A DNA stretch of 64,000 nt from Sphingomonas kaistensis. GTDB lineage: Bacteria; Pseudomonadota; Alphaproteobacteria; Sphingomonadales; Sphingomonadaceae. The position numbers and the translations under genes were made by a program. This document shows positions 54,680 to 63,060 of the stretch, piece after piece. The stretch is from the NCBI RefSeq assembly GCF_011927725.1, contig NZ_JAATJC010000001.1, positions 2,053,001-2,117,000 on the forward strand, in the 5' to 3' direction. The notes under the pieces were generated by a model. It had not been told where the DNA came from. It worked only from the letters and a program-made list of their open reading frames with translations, and ran no database searches. The first letter of the stretch is position 1. Every line of letters starts with the position of its first letter.

Positions 54680-55433
54680 GATCATTCCCTGCCTCGACGT
54701 CGCCAACGGCCGCGTCGTGAAAGGCGTCCGCTTCCGGGATCACCGCGACATCGGCGACATCGTCGAGCATGCCCTGCGCTATTCGGCGGAAGGCGCGGAC
54801 GAGCTTGTCTTCTACGAGATCAAGGCCAGCGCGGAAGGCCGAAGCGTCGACCTCGGCTGGGTGCGCGACGTCGCCGACGTCATCGACATTCCCTTCTGCG
54901 TGGCGGGCGGGATCCGCGATCGCGCCACCGCCGCGGCGGTGCTCGAAGCCGGTGCCGACAAGGTGTCGGTCAATTCTCCCGCGCTGGAAACACCGACGCT
55001 GATCAGCGACCTTGCCGCCGACTTCGGAAGCCAGTGCGTCGTGGTCGGGATCGACAGCCTGCGCGGCGAGGATGGAGTGTATCGGGTGAAGCAATATACG
55101 GGCGACCCCTCGGCCACCCGCGACAGCGGGCGACTGGCTGTCGACTGGGCACGGGAAGCCGTCGACCGCGGCGCGGGAGAGATCGTGCTCAACGCCATGG
55201 CGCAGGACGGCGTCCGCGATGGCTATGACCTCGCCCATGCCCGTGACGTGATGGCTGCCGTTACCGTGCCGCTGATCGTCAGCGGCGGCGCGGGCAAGGC
55301 GGAGCATTTCCGCGACGCCTTTGCCGCCGGTGCCAGCGGCGCGCTGGCGGCGACGGTGTTCCACGATCGATTGATCGCCATTCCCGAGCTCAAGGCCTGG
55401 CTTTCCGGGCAAGGCGTGGAGGTTCGGCGATGA
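54666..55433 (+). CDS. hisF: Imidazole glycerol phosphate synthase cyclase subunit
   Basis: TIM-barrel cyclase, 255 residues from GTG 54666 ([21 protein letters not shown]), with GGAGG about six bases upstream inside hisA. Catalytic Asp residues are in PCLDV and [13 protein letters not shown]; phosphate-binding CVAGGIRD and VSGGAGK are present. The hisF stop overlaps hisIE (ATGA). Confidence 0.96.
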   Translation: MPAARIIPCLDVANGRVVKGVRFRDHRDIGDIVEHALRYSAEGADELVFYEIKASAEGRSVDLGWVRDVADVIDIPFCVAGGIRDRATAAAVLEAGADKVSVNSPALETPTLISDLAADFGSQCVVVGIDSLRGEDGVYRVKQYTGDPSATRDSGRLAVDWAREAVDRGAGEIVLNAMAQDGVRDGYDLAHARDVMAAVTVPLIVSGGAGKAEHFRDAFAAGASGALAATVFHDRLIAIPELKAWLSGQGVEVRR

Positions 55434-56044
55434 CCCTCGATCCCGCCACCCTCGCCTGGGACAAGATGGACGGGCTGCTCCCAGCCATCGTCCAGGATGC
55501 CGAGACCGACCAGGTGTTGATGCTCGGGTACATGGACCGCGCGGCGCTCGATGCGACGCTGGCCGATGATCTCGTCACCTTCTTCAGCCGGTCGAAGCAA
55601 CGTCTGTGGCGCAAGGGAGAAACCAGCGGCAATGTGCTGCGGGTCGTTTCGGTAGAGGCCGATTGCGACACGGACGCGCTGCTGGTGCGGGCGCGACCCG
55701 CCGGACCGACCTGCCACCTTGGTACCACCAGTTGCTTTGGCGACGAGGGCGCGGCGGGCGTGGGCTGGCTCGGCACCCTCGAGCGCATCGTGGCGGAGCG
55801 GGCGAGTGCGTCGCCCGACCACAGCTACACCGCGCGACTGCTCGCCGACGGTCCGGCCAAGGCCGCGCAGAAGGTTGGCGAGGAAGGGGTCGAAGTCGCC
55901 CTCGCCGCTGTCAGTCGCGATCAGGCCGGACTGACCGAGGAAGCCGCGGATCTCCTGTTCCACCTGCTCGTGACCTTGCGTTCACGCGACGTTTCGCTGG
56001 CCGCCGTCGTCGACGTTCTCCGGCAACGACACCTAAGCCAATGA
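55430..56044 (+). CDS. hisIE: Bifunctional phosphoribosyl-AMP cyclohydrolase/phosphoribosyl-ATP pyrophosphatase
   Basis: Steps 2 and 3 in one chain of 204 residues. HisI part (1-about 110): [30 protein letters not shown], the metal site [11 protein letters not shown] and CHLGTTSCF. HisE part (about 113-204): [35 protein letters not shown] and [14 protein letters not shown] with the acidic MazG-like pair. It is the last his gene; no histidinol-phosphate phosphatase gene is in the operon. Confidence 0.96.
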   Translation: MTLDPATLAWDKMDGLLPAIVQDAETDQVLMLGYMDRAALDATLADDLVTFFSRSKQRLWRKGETSGNVLRVVSVEADCDTDALLVRARPAGPTCHLGTTSCFGDEGAAGVGWLGTLERIVAERASASPDHSYTARLLADGPAKAAQKVGEEGVEVALAAVSRDQAGLTEEAADLLFHLLVTLRSRDVSLAAVVDVLRQRHLSQ

Positions 56045-56066
56045 GAACGGGAGAAGAACAAATCCG

Positions 56067-56096
56067 TTGACAGGGAGCGAACGAAGAGAGAACATT
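56067..56096 (+). promoter_or_regulatory. Promoter with overlapping LexA-type (SOS) box
   Basis: TTGACA at 56067-56072 and AACATT at 56091-56096 form a -35/-10 pair with an 18-base spacer. Inside lies GAAC (56079-56082), seven bases, GAAC (56090-56093), an exact match to the alphaproteobacterial LexA operator GAAC-N7-GAAC (GTTC-N7-GTTC on the other strand). A repressor there would block the -10. The expected transcript runs to the small gene at 56184 with a leader of about 80 bases. Confidence 0.7.
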
Positions 56097-56183
56097 GGCT
56101 CAGAAGCAAGGTTTCTTGATTGATTTCGGAACGAAATGAATCGGTCGCCGTTGCGATACCCAAGAACAAGGGAAGAACGTGCC

Positions 56184-56408
56184 ATGCTGGTTCTCACCAT
56201 CCTCGCTTTCACTGCCATTCTCGCTCTCGGCCTGTTCACCATCGGTGAAACGCTCGCCGGCAATCGCGGCAAGATCGCCGCGGCGCTGGGCGGTCATTCG
56301 CTGCTTGCGGAACCGACGATGACGACCCGGCCGGTGACGGTGCGCGTGGTGTCGCGCCGGGTCAGCCAGCCGGTGACGGCGCGGCCTCAGCTGCGCGCCG
56401 CCGCTTGA
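56184..56408 (+). CDS. Small single-pass membrane protein, candidate SOS-induced
   Basis: Protein of 74 residues from ATG 56184 (GGGAAG six bases upstream); a longer frame from ATG 56136 has a weak ribosome site. A membrane helix at the very start (about 2-20, LVLTILAFTAILALGLFTIG) is followed by a basic, Arg/Val/Pro-rich cytoplasmic or periplasmic tail with no Cys. I do not recognise the family. Being alone behind a LexA-type box, it could be a division inhibitor of the SidA/SulA functional kind; that is inference. Its last 47 bases overlap the end of convergent pssA. Confidence 0.75.
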   Translation: MLVLTILAFTAILALGLFTIGETLAGNRGKIAAALGGHSLLAEPTMTTRPVTVRVVSRRVSQPVTARPQLRAAA

Positions 56409-57135
56409 CCCGCCCATAGCTCAGCAGGCTGAACGGAACGCTCGCCAGGTAGGCGAACGATACCAGTAGCAGGGTGATCCACGGCTCGTTGATCAACGCC
56501 GCCGCGAGCAGTGCCACCCCTGCCAGCCCGACGATGCGCCAGCTGCGGCGGATCCGGATCGAGGTCCAGCTGAAGGTCGGGATGGCCGAGATCATCAACA
56601 CCGCGATGAACAGGGTCCACGGCATCACCAGCTGCCAGTCGCGGAACAGGTCGTTGCCGGTGATCAGCCACAGGTAGACCGGCGCAAAGGCGAGGCCCGC
56701 CCCGACCGGCGCCGGCACGCCGGTGTTGAAGCCCGCCGACTTGTGCGGCTGCACGTCGGCATCGATCCGCGCATTGAAGCGGGCCAGGCGAAGCGCGCAG
56801 CTGACCGCCAGCGCAAGCGCCACCGTCCATCCGAACTTGGGCGCACTGTCGAGCGAGAACTGGAACAGGATCAGGGCCGGCGCGGTGCCGAACCCGATAT
56901 TGTCGCACAGCGAATCGAGTTCGGCGCCGAACTTGCTGTTCGCCTTGAGCATCCGCGCGATGTTGCCATCCAGGCCGTCGAGGACGCCTGCGACGACGAT
57001 CGCGATCATCGCCTTTTCCCAATCCTGGTTGAAGGCGTAGCGGATGGCGGTCAGGCCGGCGCACAGCGCCAGCACCGTCACTGCGTTGGGAATGAAGGCG
57101 CGAAGCGGCAGCCCGCGGCCTTCGGCAGCACTCAC
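56362..57135 (-). CDS. pssA: CDP-diacylglycerol-serine O-phosphatidyltransferase
   Basis: Makes phosphatidylserine. It has 257 residues and seven or eight hydrophobic segments. The CDP-alcohol phosphotransferase signature is complete: [26 protein letters not shown] (about 53-78), D-x2-DG-x2-AR-x8-G-x3-D-x3-D. A basic tail (RVKRRRAAE) ends the protein. The start overlaps the psd stop by four bases, so both steps to phosphatidylethanolamine are co-translated. Confidence 0.95.
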   Translation of the reverse strand: MSAAEGRGLPLRAFIPNAVTVLALCAGLTAIRYAFNQDWEKAMIAIVVAGVLDGLDGNIARMLKANSKFGAELDSLCDNIGFGTAPALILFQFSLDSAPKFGWTVALALAVSCALRLARFNARIDADVQPHKSAGFNTGVPAPVGAGLAFAPVYLWLITGNDLFRDWQLVMPWTLFIAVLMISAIPTFSWTSIRIRRSWRIVGLAGVALLAAALINEPWITLLLVSFAYLASVPFSLLSYGRVKRRRAAEAAPSPAG

Positions 57136-57869
57136 TGGCTGGTCCCGTTAAGCAGGGGATCGGAGCCAAGCTCGGCGATGATCGTCTCGCCAGCAATCGC
57201 CCGCTGGCCCAGCAGCAGTCGCGAGCCCGTACCGGCCGGGAGGTAGACGTCGACCCGGCTCCCGAAGCGGATCAGGCCGACGCGCTCGCCCGTGCTCAGG
57301 CGCTGCCCTTCCTTGACGAAGCTCATGATCCGGCGTGCGACCAGGCCCGCGATCTGGGTGAAGCCGATCTTCACGCCGCCATCGCCCTCGACCACGAAAT
57401 GCTGCCGCTCATTGTCCTCGCTCGCCTTGTCGAGGTCGGCGTTGAGGAACTTGCCGGGGACATAGGCGATGCGGCGGACGACGCCCGCGATGGGCGTGCG
57501 ATTGATGTGGACGTCGAACACACTCATGAACACCGACACCCGGGTGAACTCACCCTCTCCCAGCTCGGCGCGAAGCTCGGGCGGGGCGGGTACGCGGGTG
57601 ATCATGGTGACCAGCCCGTCGGCGGGGGACACGATCAGCTTGGGGTCCGAGGGGGTGGTCCGAACCGGATCGCGGAAGAAGGCCGCGACCCAGACGGTCA
57701 CGCCGACCATCAGCCAGCCGAGGAACTCGGTGAACACGCCGTCCAGGACGAGAAGGAAGAATGCGATCGCGCCGGCGATGACGGCGAACTTGCGCCCTTC
57801 CGGGTGGACCGAGGGGAAGCGCCATTTGACCGCGGTCAGCTGGCTGTCGGGATTGTCGATATGCGCCAT
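57132..57869 (-). CDS. psd: Phosphatidylserine decarboxylase, archaeal/short type
   Basis: Makes phosphatidylethanolamine. It has 245 residues from ATG 57869 ([11 protein letters not shown]). One or two N-terminal hydrophobic segments (about 30-65, [15 protein letters not shown]) are followed by the catalytic domain with [23 protein letters not shown] and the self-cleavage site GS in [13 protein letters not shown], where the Ser becomes the pyruvoyl cofactor. It forms an operon with pssA. Confidence 0.95.
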   Translation of the reverse strand: MAHIDNPDSQLTAVKWRFPSVHPEGRKFAVIAGAIAFFLLVLDGVFTEFLGWLMVGVTVWVAAFFRDPVRTTPSDPKLIVSPADGLVTMITRVPAPPELRAELGEGEFTRVSVFMSVFDVHINRTPIAGVVRRIAYVPGKFLNADLDKASEDNERQHFVVEGDGGVKIGFTQIAGLVARRIMSFVKEGQRLSTGERVGLIRFGSRVDVYLPAGTGSRLLLGQRAIAGETIIAELGSDPLLNGTSQ

Positions 57870-57957
57870 ACGTCCTCCTCTAACGAGCCCACGCCCGCGT
57901 TGCCAGAGCGACGCTCCGCCGCTACCTGCGCCGGGCAATCTTTCAGCAGGCAGACAC

Positions 57958-59175
57958 ATGACCAAGATCAAGGTGAAGAACCCGGTCGTCGAAATCGACG
58001 GCGACGAGATGACCCGCATCATCTGGCAGTGGATCCGCGACCGGCTGATCACGCCTTACCTCGACATCGACCTCAAATATTACGACCTGTCGGTCGAGAA
58101 TCGCGATGCCACCGACGACCAGATCACGGTCGATGCCGCCAACGCGATCAAGCAGCATGGCGTTGGCGTGAAGTGCGCCACCATCACCCCCGACGAGCAG
58201 CGGGTCGAGGAGTTCGGCCTGAAGAAGATGTGGAAGAGCCCCAACGGGACGATCCGCAACATCCTCGGCGGCGTCGTCTTCCGCGAGCCGATCGTGATCG
58301 CCAACGTGCCGCGCCTCATCCCCGGCTGGACCGATCCCATCGTGGTCGGCCGCCATGCGTTCGGCGACCAGTATAAGGCGACCGACTTCCGCGTTCCCGG
58401 CGCCGGCAAGCTGACGATGCGCTTCGAAGGCGTCGACGGCGAGGTGATCGAGCACGAAGTGTTCGAGTTCGAAAGCTCCGGCGTTGCCATGGGCATGTAC
58501 AATGTCGACGCGAGCATCCGCGACTTCGCCCGCGCCTGTCTGAACTACGGCCTGCAGCGCAAGTGGCCGGTCTACCTCAGCACCAAGAACACCATCCTCA
58601 AGGCCTACGACGGTCGCTTCAAAGATATCTTCCAGGAGATTTACGAGAGCGATTTCAAGGCGAAGTTCGAGGAAGCCGGCATCGAATATCAGCATCGCCT
58701 GATCGATGACATGGTCGCCTCGGCGCTCAAGTGGAGCGGCAAGTTCGTCTGGGCCTGCAAGAATTACGACGGCGACGTCCAGTCGGACCAGGTGGCGCAG
58801 GGCTTCGGCAGCCTTGGCCTGATGACCAGCGTGCTGATGACCCCCGACGGCCAGACCGTCGAAGCGGAAGCCGCCCACGGCACCGTCACCCGCCACTACC
58901 GCATGCACCAGCAGGGCAAGGCGACCTCGACCAACCCGATCGCCAGCATCTTCGCCTGGACCGGCGGCCTCAAGTTCCGTGGCCGGATCGACGAGACCCC
59001 CGAGGTCGTGGAGTTCGCCGAAACGCTGGAGCGTGTCTGCGTCGAAACCGTCGAAAGCGGCAAGATGACCAAGGATCTCGCCATCCTGGTTGGCCCGGAC
59101 CAGCCGTGGATGACCACCGAGCAGTTCTTCGAGGCCGTGGTCCAGAACCTCGAAAAGGAAATGGCGACCGCCTGA
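57958..59175 (+). CDS. icd: NADP-dependent isocitrate dehydrogenase
   Basis: TCA-cycle enzyme of 405 residues, of the eukaryote-like homodimeric type and not the E. coli type. Blocks: [27 protein letters not shown] (substrate Ser/Asn/Arg), [29 protein letters not shown] (metal Asp) and [14 protein letters not shown] (NADP specificity). ATG 57958 has AGCAGG eight bases upstream. It is divergent from psd with an 88-base gap that must hold both promoters. Confidence 0.96.
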   Translation: MTKIKVKNPVVEIDGDEMTRIIWQWIRDRLITPYLDIDLKYYDLSVENRDATDDQITVDAANAIKQHGVGVKCATITPDEQRVEEFGLKKMWKSPNGTIRNILGGVVFREPIVIANVPRLIPGWTDPIVVGRHAFGDQYKATDFRVPGAGKLTMRFEGVDGEVIEHEVFEFESSGVAMGMYNVDASIRDFARACLNYGLQRKWPVYLSTKNTILKAYDGRFKDIFQEIYESDFKAKFEEAGIEYQHRLIDDMVASALKWSGKFVWACKNYDGDVQSDQVAQGFGSLGLMTSVLMTPDGQTVEAEAAHGTVTRHYRMHQQGKATSTNPIASIFAWTGGLKFRGRIDETPEVVEFAETLERVCVETVESGKMTKDLAILVGPDQPWMTTEQFFEAVVQNLEKEMATA

Positions 59176-59179
59176 GCCG

Positions 59180-59596
59180 ATGCGTCAGGCGTCCGGCACC
59201 CTCATCGTCACCGCGCCGTGTCAGGGCCTGCACCTGATCACGGACGCGGTGGCGGCGTGGGTTGCCGACCGGGGCATGGACGAGGGGCTGCTGACCCTGA
59301 TGATCCGGCACACGTCGGCGTCGCTCCTGATCCAGGAGAATGCGGCGCCGGCGGCGCGCCGGGACCTCGAGCGCTGGCTGGCAAGGATCGCGCCCGAATC
59401 GCCAGACTATGAGCATGACGACGAAGGCCCCGACGACATGCCCGCGCACCTCCGCTCGGCGCTGACCGCGACCACTCTTTCGATCCCCGTACTGGGCGGA
59501 CGAATGCGGCTCGGAACGTGGCAGGGCATCTACCTGTGCGAACATCGCCGCCGGCCCGCCCCGCGCGAGATCGCCGCGCATCTGGTCGGAACATGA
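59180..59596 (+). CDS. yjbQ: YjbQ/UPF0047-family protein
   Basis: Small beta-rich protein of 138 residues. Conserved blocks: LLTLMIRHTSASLLIQENA, the metal-site region ESPDYEHDDEGPDDMPAHLRS, and LGTWQGIYLCEHRRRP. Members show weak thiamine-phosphate synthase activity in E. coli; the physiological role is not settled. It starts four bases after the icd stop and overlaps the next gene by four bases. Confidence 0.92.
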   Translation: MRQASGTLIVTAPCQGLHLITDAVAAWVADRGMDEGLLTLMIRHTSASLLIQENAAPAARRDLERWLARIAPESPDYEHDDEGPDDMPAHLRSALTATTLSIPVLGGRMRLGTWQGIYLCEHRRRPAPREIAAHLVGT

Positions 59597-60057
59597 GCCT
59601 CGAAAGCGTCAAGGCCTGGCGCGACCTCCACGCGCCCGACCTGCGCCTGATTGAGGCGCATGGCAGCACGGCAACCGTGGCCGATGCCGCCGCCACCCTC
59701 GGTGTCGAGCCAGGCCGGATCGCCAAGACCATCGCCTTGCGGGTCGGTGACCGGATCCTGCTGCTGGTCACCCGCGGCGATGCGCGGCTCGACAATCTGA
59801 AGTGCAAGGCGGCGTTCGGCGGCCGCATTCGCATGCTGGACGCCGATGCGACCCTCGCCGCGACGGGTCATGTCGTCGGCGGTGTCTGCCCGTTCGGCCT
59901 GGCGACGCCGCTCCCGGTCTATGCCGACGTCAGCCTGCGCGCCTTCGATACCGTTTTCCCTGCGGCGGGGAGCCGCAACGCCTCGCTGGAGATCGGGCCG
60001 GAGCGGCTTGCAGAAGTGACCCACGCGGCGTGGATCGATTGCTGCACCCTGCCCTAG
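59593..60057 (+). CDS. ybaK: YbaK/EbsC-family aminoacyl-tRNA deacylase
   Basis: Protein of 154 residues from ATG 59593 (MSLESVKAWRDLHAPD), overlapping the yjbQ stop. The INS-like fold shows KTIALRVGDRILLLVTRGDARLD, the conserved Lys in DNLKCKAAFGG, and GGVCPFGLATPLPVYAD. Members hydrolyse misacylated tRNA, such as Cys- or Ala-tRNA-Pro. Because the ProRS in this window lacks its editing insert, this protein is a fair candidate for trans editing. It ends convergent with a 4-base overlap to the FAD gene. Confidence 0.88.
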   Translation: MSLESVKAWRDLHAPDLRLIEAHGSTATVADAAATLGVEPGRIAKTIALRVGDRILLLVTRGDARLDNLKCKAAFGGRIRMLDADATLAATGHVVGGVCPFGLATPLPVYADVSLRAFDTVFPAAGSRNASLEIGPERLAEVTHAAWIDCCTLP

Positions 60058-61256
60058 CCGACGATCGCCCGCGGGCTCTCGACCTTCTCGCGCCGTATCC
60101 CGAGCCCGATCAACCGTCCGGGGATCCTCCGCAGGAAAGGTGCCTTGTCGAGCAGCCGGATCAGCCAGGGTGCCCGGTCCAATGGCGGCCCGGGTTCAAG
60201 CAGGCGGCCGATGATCCGGTCCTGCGCATTCTTCTGCGCCGATTGCACCAGCCGGGTCGGCAGCCGCCGCCGCTCCTCGACCTTGTGCAGCAGGGTATCC
60301 ACCTCCACGCCGGCCGCCAGCGGACCAGCCAGCGCATTGGCGGCAGCGACCGCGTCCTGGATCGCGAGATTGATCCCGACCCCACCAATCGGGCTCATCG
60401 CATGCGCCGCATCGCCGATCGCCAGCAGGCCGGGACGGTGCCAGCAGGTCAGCCGGTCGAGCGACACGCTGAGCAGCTTGAGGTCGTCGATCGAATGGAG
60501 GTCGGACAGGTCGAGTTCGGGTGCGGCGGCGGCGAACGCGGCCCGGATCGGCTCGATCCCTCCGCCGGTCAATTCTGCCGCCTTGCCCTTGGGGATGAGG
60601 AACGCGCACTGCCAATAATCGCCGCGGTCGATCATCACCAGCAACCGGCCACGCTCGACCGAGCCGCGGAGCGCGCTTCCGGGGGTGGCCTTGCCGACCC
60701 GGAACCAGAAGACGTCCATCGGGGCGCCAAGGGTCTCGAGCGGAAGCATGGCGCGCTGGCGGACCAGCGAGGCGCGGCCGTCGGCGGCGATGACCAGCCT
60801 TGCACGTCGCTCCGTCCCGTCGGCCAAGCGGACCCCGGCCACCCGCCCGTCCTCCTCGATGAAGTCGCTCACCGGCTCTGCCATCTCGAGGTCGAAGCCC
60901 GGAAAGGCCGCTGCCTTGTCGCGCAGGAAATCGAGGAAATCCCACTGCGGCATCATCGCGATGAATGGCGCGGGCGTGGCGAGATGCGACAGGTCGCCGA
61001 TCGTCCACTCGCGGCCTGCGACGCGAAGCTCCGCGTGGTCGATCCGGTTGTGCGGCCGCGCCAGGAAATCGTCGAGCCAGCCCAGCTGGTCGAGGATCTC
61101 CATCGTTGAAGGGTGTACCGTATCCCCGCGGAAATCGCGAAAGAAGTCGGCATGCTTCTCGAGCACCGTGACCCGGCAGCCTGCACGGGCGAACAACAGG
61201 CCCGCCATCACCCCGGCGGGTCCGCCGCCCACTACGATCAGGTCGCGCACGTCCAT
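60054..61256 (-). CDS. FAD-dependent aromatic-ring-hydroxylase-like monooxygenase
   Basis: Flavoprotein of 400 residues. I take ATG 61256 (MDVRDLIVVGGGPAG) with GAGG five bases before; a GTG two codons upstream is too close to that site. The Rossmann motif is VVGGGPAGVMAGLLFARAG (about 8-26), the DG motif is LVIAADGRASLVRQ and the FAD phosphate motif is LLAIGDAAHAMSPIGGVGINLAIQDA. This is the p-hydroxybenzoate hydroxylase/UbiH superfamily; the substrate is unknown. It is the last gene of a run from the cytochrome oxidase subunit. Confidence 0.88.
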   Translation of the reverse strand: MDVRDLIVVGGGPAGVMAGLLFARAGCRVTVLEKHADFFRDFRGDTVHPSTMEILDQLGWLDDFLARPHNRIDHAELRVAGREWTIGDLSHLATPAPFIAMMPQWDFLDFLRDKAAAFPGFDLEMAEPVSDFIEEDGRVAGVRLADGTERRARLVIAADGRASLVRQRAMLPLETLGAPMDVFWFRVGKATPGSALRGSVERGRLLVMIDRGDYWQCAFLIPKGKAAELTGGGIEPIRAAFAAAAPELDLSDLHSIDDLKLLSVSLDRLTCWHRPGLLAIGDAAHAMSPIGGVGINLAIQDAVAAANALAGPLAAGVEVDTLLHKVEERRRLPTRLVQSAQKNAQDRIIGRLLEPGPPLDRAPWLIRLLDKAPFLRRIPGRLIGLGIRREKVESPRAIVG

Positions 61257-61290
61257 CGCCACCTCGCCAGCCGCTTTCGCCTCCAGTCCG

Positions 61291-61653
61291 CTAGCGCAGG
61301 ATCCCGTGCGCCAGGACCTGCTGGATCATGGTCAGGTTGCTCCCGCGGCCGATCTTGATCTCGAGCGGCTGGGACGCTCCCGCCAGCCAGAACACCATGT
61401 CGGCTTCGAGGTCGAAGGTTCCCGCGGTTTCCAGGCTGAAGCGGGTGATCGAGCGATAGGGGATCGACTGGATCGAAACCTTCTTGCCGACCCACCCCTG
61501 GATGTTGACCAGGCACAGCCGGCGATCGGTCAGGAAAGCGATGTCGCGAACGGTCTTGAACGCGATCAGCACTTCCTCGCCGTCGAGCAGCAGCGCGGCA
61601 TACCGCCGCGCGATCTCGTCGGTATCGACCTCGGTGGCCGAAAACAGGCCCAT
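61291..61653 (-). CDS. Bacterial PH-domain protein
   Basis: Soluble protein of 120 residues. The sequence pattern of a bacterial pleckstrin-homology fold is visible: EEVLIAFKTVRDIAFLTDRRLCLVNIQGWVGKKVSIQSIPYRSITRFSLE, followed by IKIGRGSNLTMIQQVLAHGIL. Function is unknown; the fold usually mediates protein contacts. The start shares one base with the pntA stop (TGATG), so it is translated with pntA. Confidence 0.82.
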   Translation of the reverse strand: MGLFSATEVDTDEIARRYAALLLDGEEVLIAFKTVRDIAFLTDRRLCLVNIQGWVGKKVSIQSIPYRSITRFSLETAGTFDLEADMVFWLAGASQPLEIKIGRGSNLTMIQQVLAHGILR

Positions 61654-62777
61654 CAGGCGAGGCGCTCGCTGACCACCTTGCCATCGCGGGTCAGGCGAAC
61701 GCCCTTCACGATCTCGTCCTCGTCGGAGAGTACCGGGCGGCCCGCGTCCTTATCCCAGAAGGCGGACAGGAAGTTGAACAGGTTGCGGGCATAAAGCGCG
61801 CTCGAATCGGCGGGAAGCGAGCGGGCGAGATTGCTTGCCCCGATGATGGTGACGCCATGCCGCTCGACCGTTTCGCCGGGGACGCAGCCCTCGACATTAC
61901 CGCCGGCATCGGCCGCCAAATCGACGATCACGCTGCCGGGACGCATGGTGGCGACCTGCGCGTCGCTGATCAGGCGCGGGGCGGGCTTGCCCGGAATCAG
62001 CGCGGTGGTGACCACGATGTCCTGCTTGGCGAGGTGGGCGGAGACGAGCTCGGCCTGTGCCTTGCGATATTCCTCGCTGGTCTCCCCGGCATAGCCGCCC
62101 TGCCCCTCGCCTTCGATCCCTGCGACGCCTTCGACGAAGATCGGCTTGGCACCAAGGCTCTGGATCTGCTCGCGAGTGGCGGATCGGACGTCGGTGGCAC
62201 TGACCTGCGCGCCGAGGCGCCGGGCGGTGGCGATCGCCTGCAGGCCGGCGACGCCGACCCCCATGACGAAGGCGCGGGCGGGGCTGACGGTGCCAGCGGC
62301 GGTCATCATCATCGGAAACGCCCGCCCATAGGCCGCAGCGGCGTCGATCACCGCCTTGTAGCCGGCCAGGTTGGACTGGGAGGAGAGGACATCCATCGAT
62401 TGCGCGCGGGTGATACGCGGCATCCATTCCATGGTCAGCGCCTCGATCCCGGAAGCGGCGTAGGCGTCGATGGCTTCGCGGCGGCGGAACGGGTCGAGGA
62501 TCCCGACTAGGAGCGCGCCCGGTGCGATGCCGGACAGCTCGGCGGTATCGGGACCACTGACGCTCAGCACCAGCTCGGCGCCGTCCAGCACTTGCCCGCG
62601 CGGACCGACCGTTGCACCGGCGTCGGTGTAGTCGCTGTCGCTGATCCCGGCCCTGCCTCCGGCCCCCGCTTCCACCGCCACGCTGGCGCCCAGCGCCGCC
62701 AGCTTCTTCACCGTTTCCGGAATGGCGGCGACGCGAGTTTCGCCCGGTGCCGTTTCGGCGAGGACCGCGACCTTCAA
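61653..62777 (-). CDS. pntA: NAD(P) transhydrogenase subunit alpha, part 1
   Basis: NAD(H)-binding domain I of proton-translocating transhydrogenase, 374 residues, soluble. Seen: VAVLAETAPGETRVAAIPETVKKL, MDVLSSQSNLAGYKAVIDAA, the Rossmann region VMGVGVAGLQAIATARRLGA and RSATREQIQSLGAK. It lacks the membrane domain II of one-piece PntA. Split-type enzymes normally have a small pntA2 and pntB directly downstream; here a PH-domain gene and a FAD monooxygenase follow instead. An alanine dehydrogenase is the main alternative, but the motifs favour PntA. Confidence 0.88.
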   Translation of the reverse strand: MKVAVLAETAPGETRVAAIPETVKKLAALGASVAVEAGAGGRAGISDSDYTDAGATVGPRGQVLDGAELVLSVSGPDTAELSGIAPGALLVGILDPFRRREAIDAYAASGIEALTMEWMPRITRAQSMDVLSSQSNLAGYKAVIDAAAAYGRAFPMMMTAAGTVSPARAFVMGVGVAGLQAIATARRLGAQVSATDVRSATREQIQSLGAKPIFVEGVAGIEGEGQGGYAGETSEEYRKAQAELVSAHLAKQDIVVTTALIPGKPAPRLISDAQVATMRPGSVIVDLAADAGGNVEGCVPGETVERHGVTIIGASNLARSLPADSSALYARNLFNFLSAFWDKDAGRPVLSDEDEIVKGVRLTRDGKVVSERLA

Positions 62778-62781
62778 GGCC

Positions 62782-62931
62782 TCAGCTCGCGAGGATGATC
62801 ATGACAAGGAACCCGATGATCAACGCGGTCACTGCGCCCCACTTCAGCATGGTGATGAGGAGGCTGTAATCCTCCTTGGCGCGGTTGAAATCGACCGGGC
62901 TGTCGGTGTTCGAAGTCGGTTCGGCGGCCAT
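62782..62931 (-). CDS. aa3-type cytochrome c oxidase subunit IV
   Basis: A 49-residue protein, too short for common ORF cut-offs. It has a polar start (MAAEPTSNTDSPVDFNRAKE), then DYSLLITMLKW and one membrane helix (about 32-48, GAVTALIIGFLVMIILAS), the layout of the small subunit IV of bacterial aa3 oxidases. GGGAG stands six bases before ATG 62931. It lies four bases ahead of pntA, in the same operon. The short length lowers certainty. Confidence 0.75.
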   Translation of the reverse strand: MAAEPTSNTDSPVDFNRAKEDYSLLITMLKWGAVTALIIGFLVMIILAS

Positions 62932-63060
62932 GGTTGCTCCCTTGTGTGGCATGTTTGGCGAGGGTCATAGCCGCTTGGCGCGTCGCTCCCAAGCCCCTGC
63001 GCCCCGTCACGGTTTGTTTACCGTCCCTGTCCTATGGTGCCGGGCAAGGGAGCCCATCAC
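62932..63060. promoter_or_regulatory. Divergent promoter region between the oxidase-subunit operon and the AAA+ regulator
   Basis: 129 bases that must carry promoters both ways. GGTTTGTTTACC at 63011-63022 is the only AT-leaning stretch. AAGGGAG stands about nine bases before the TTG start at 63061. I cannot define -35/-10 elements. Confidence 0.35.

Noticed and set aside
62774..63010. 78-codon minus-strand frame upstream of pntA
   Set aside because: Replaced by a 49-residue frame in another phase with a ribosome site, a membrane helix and a family match.
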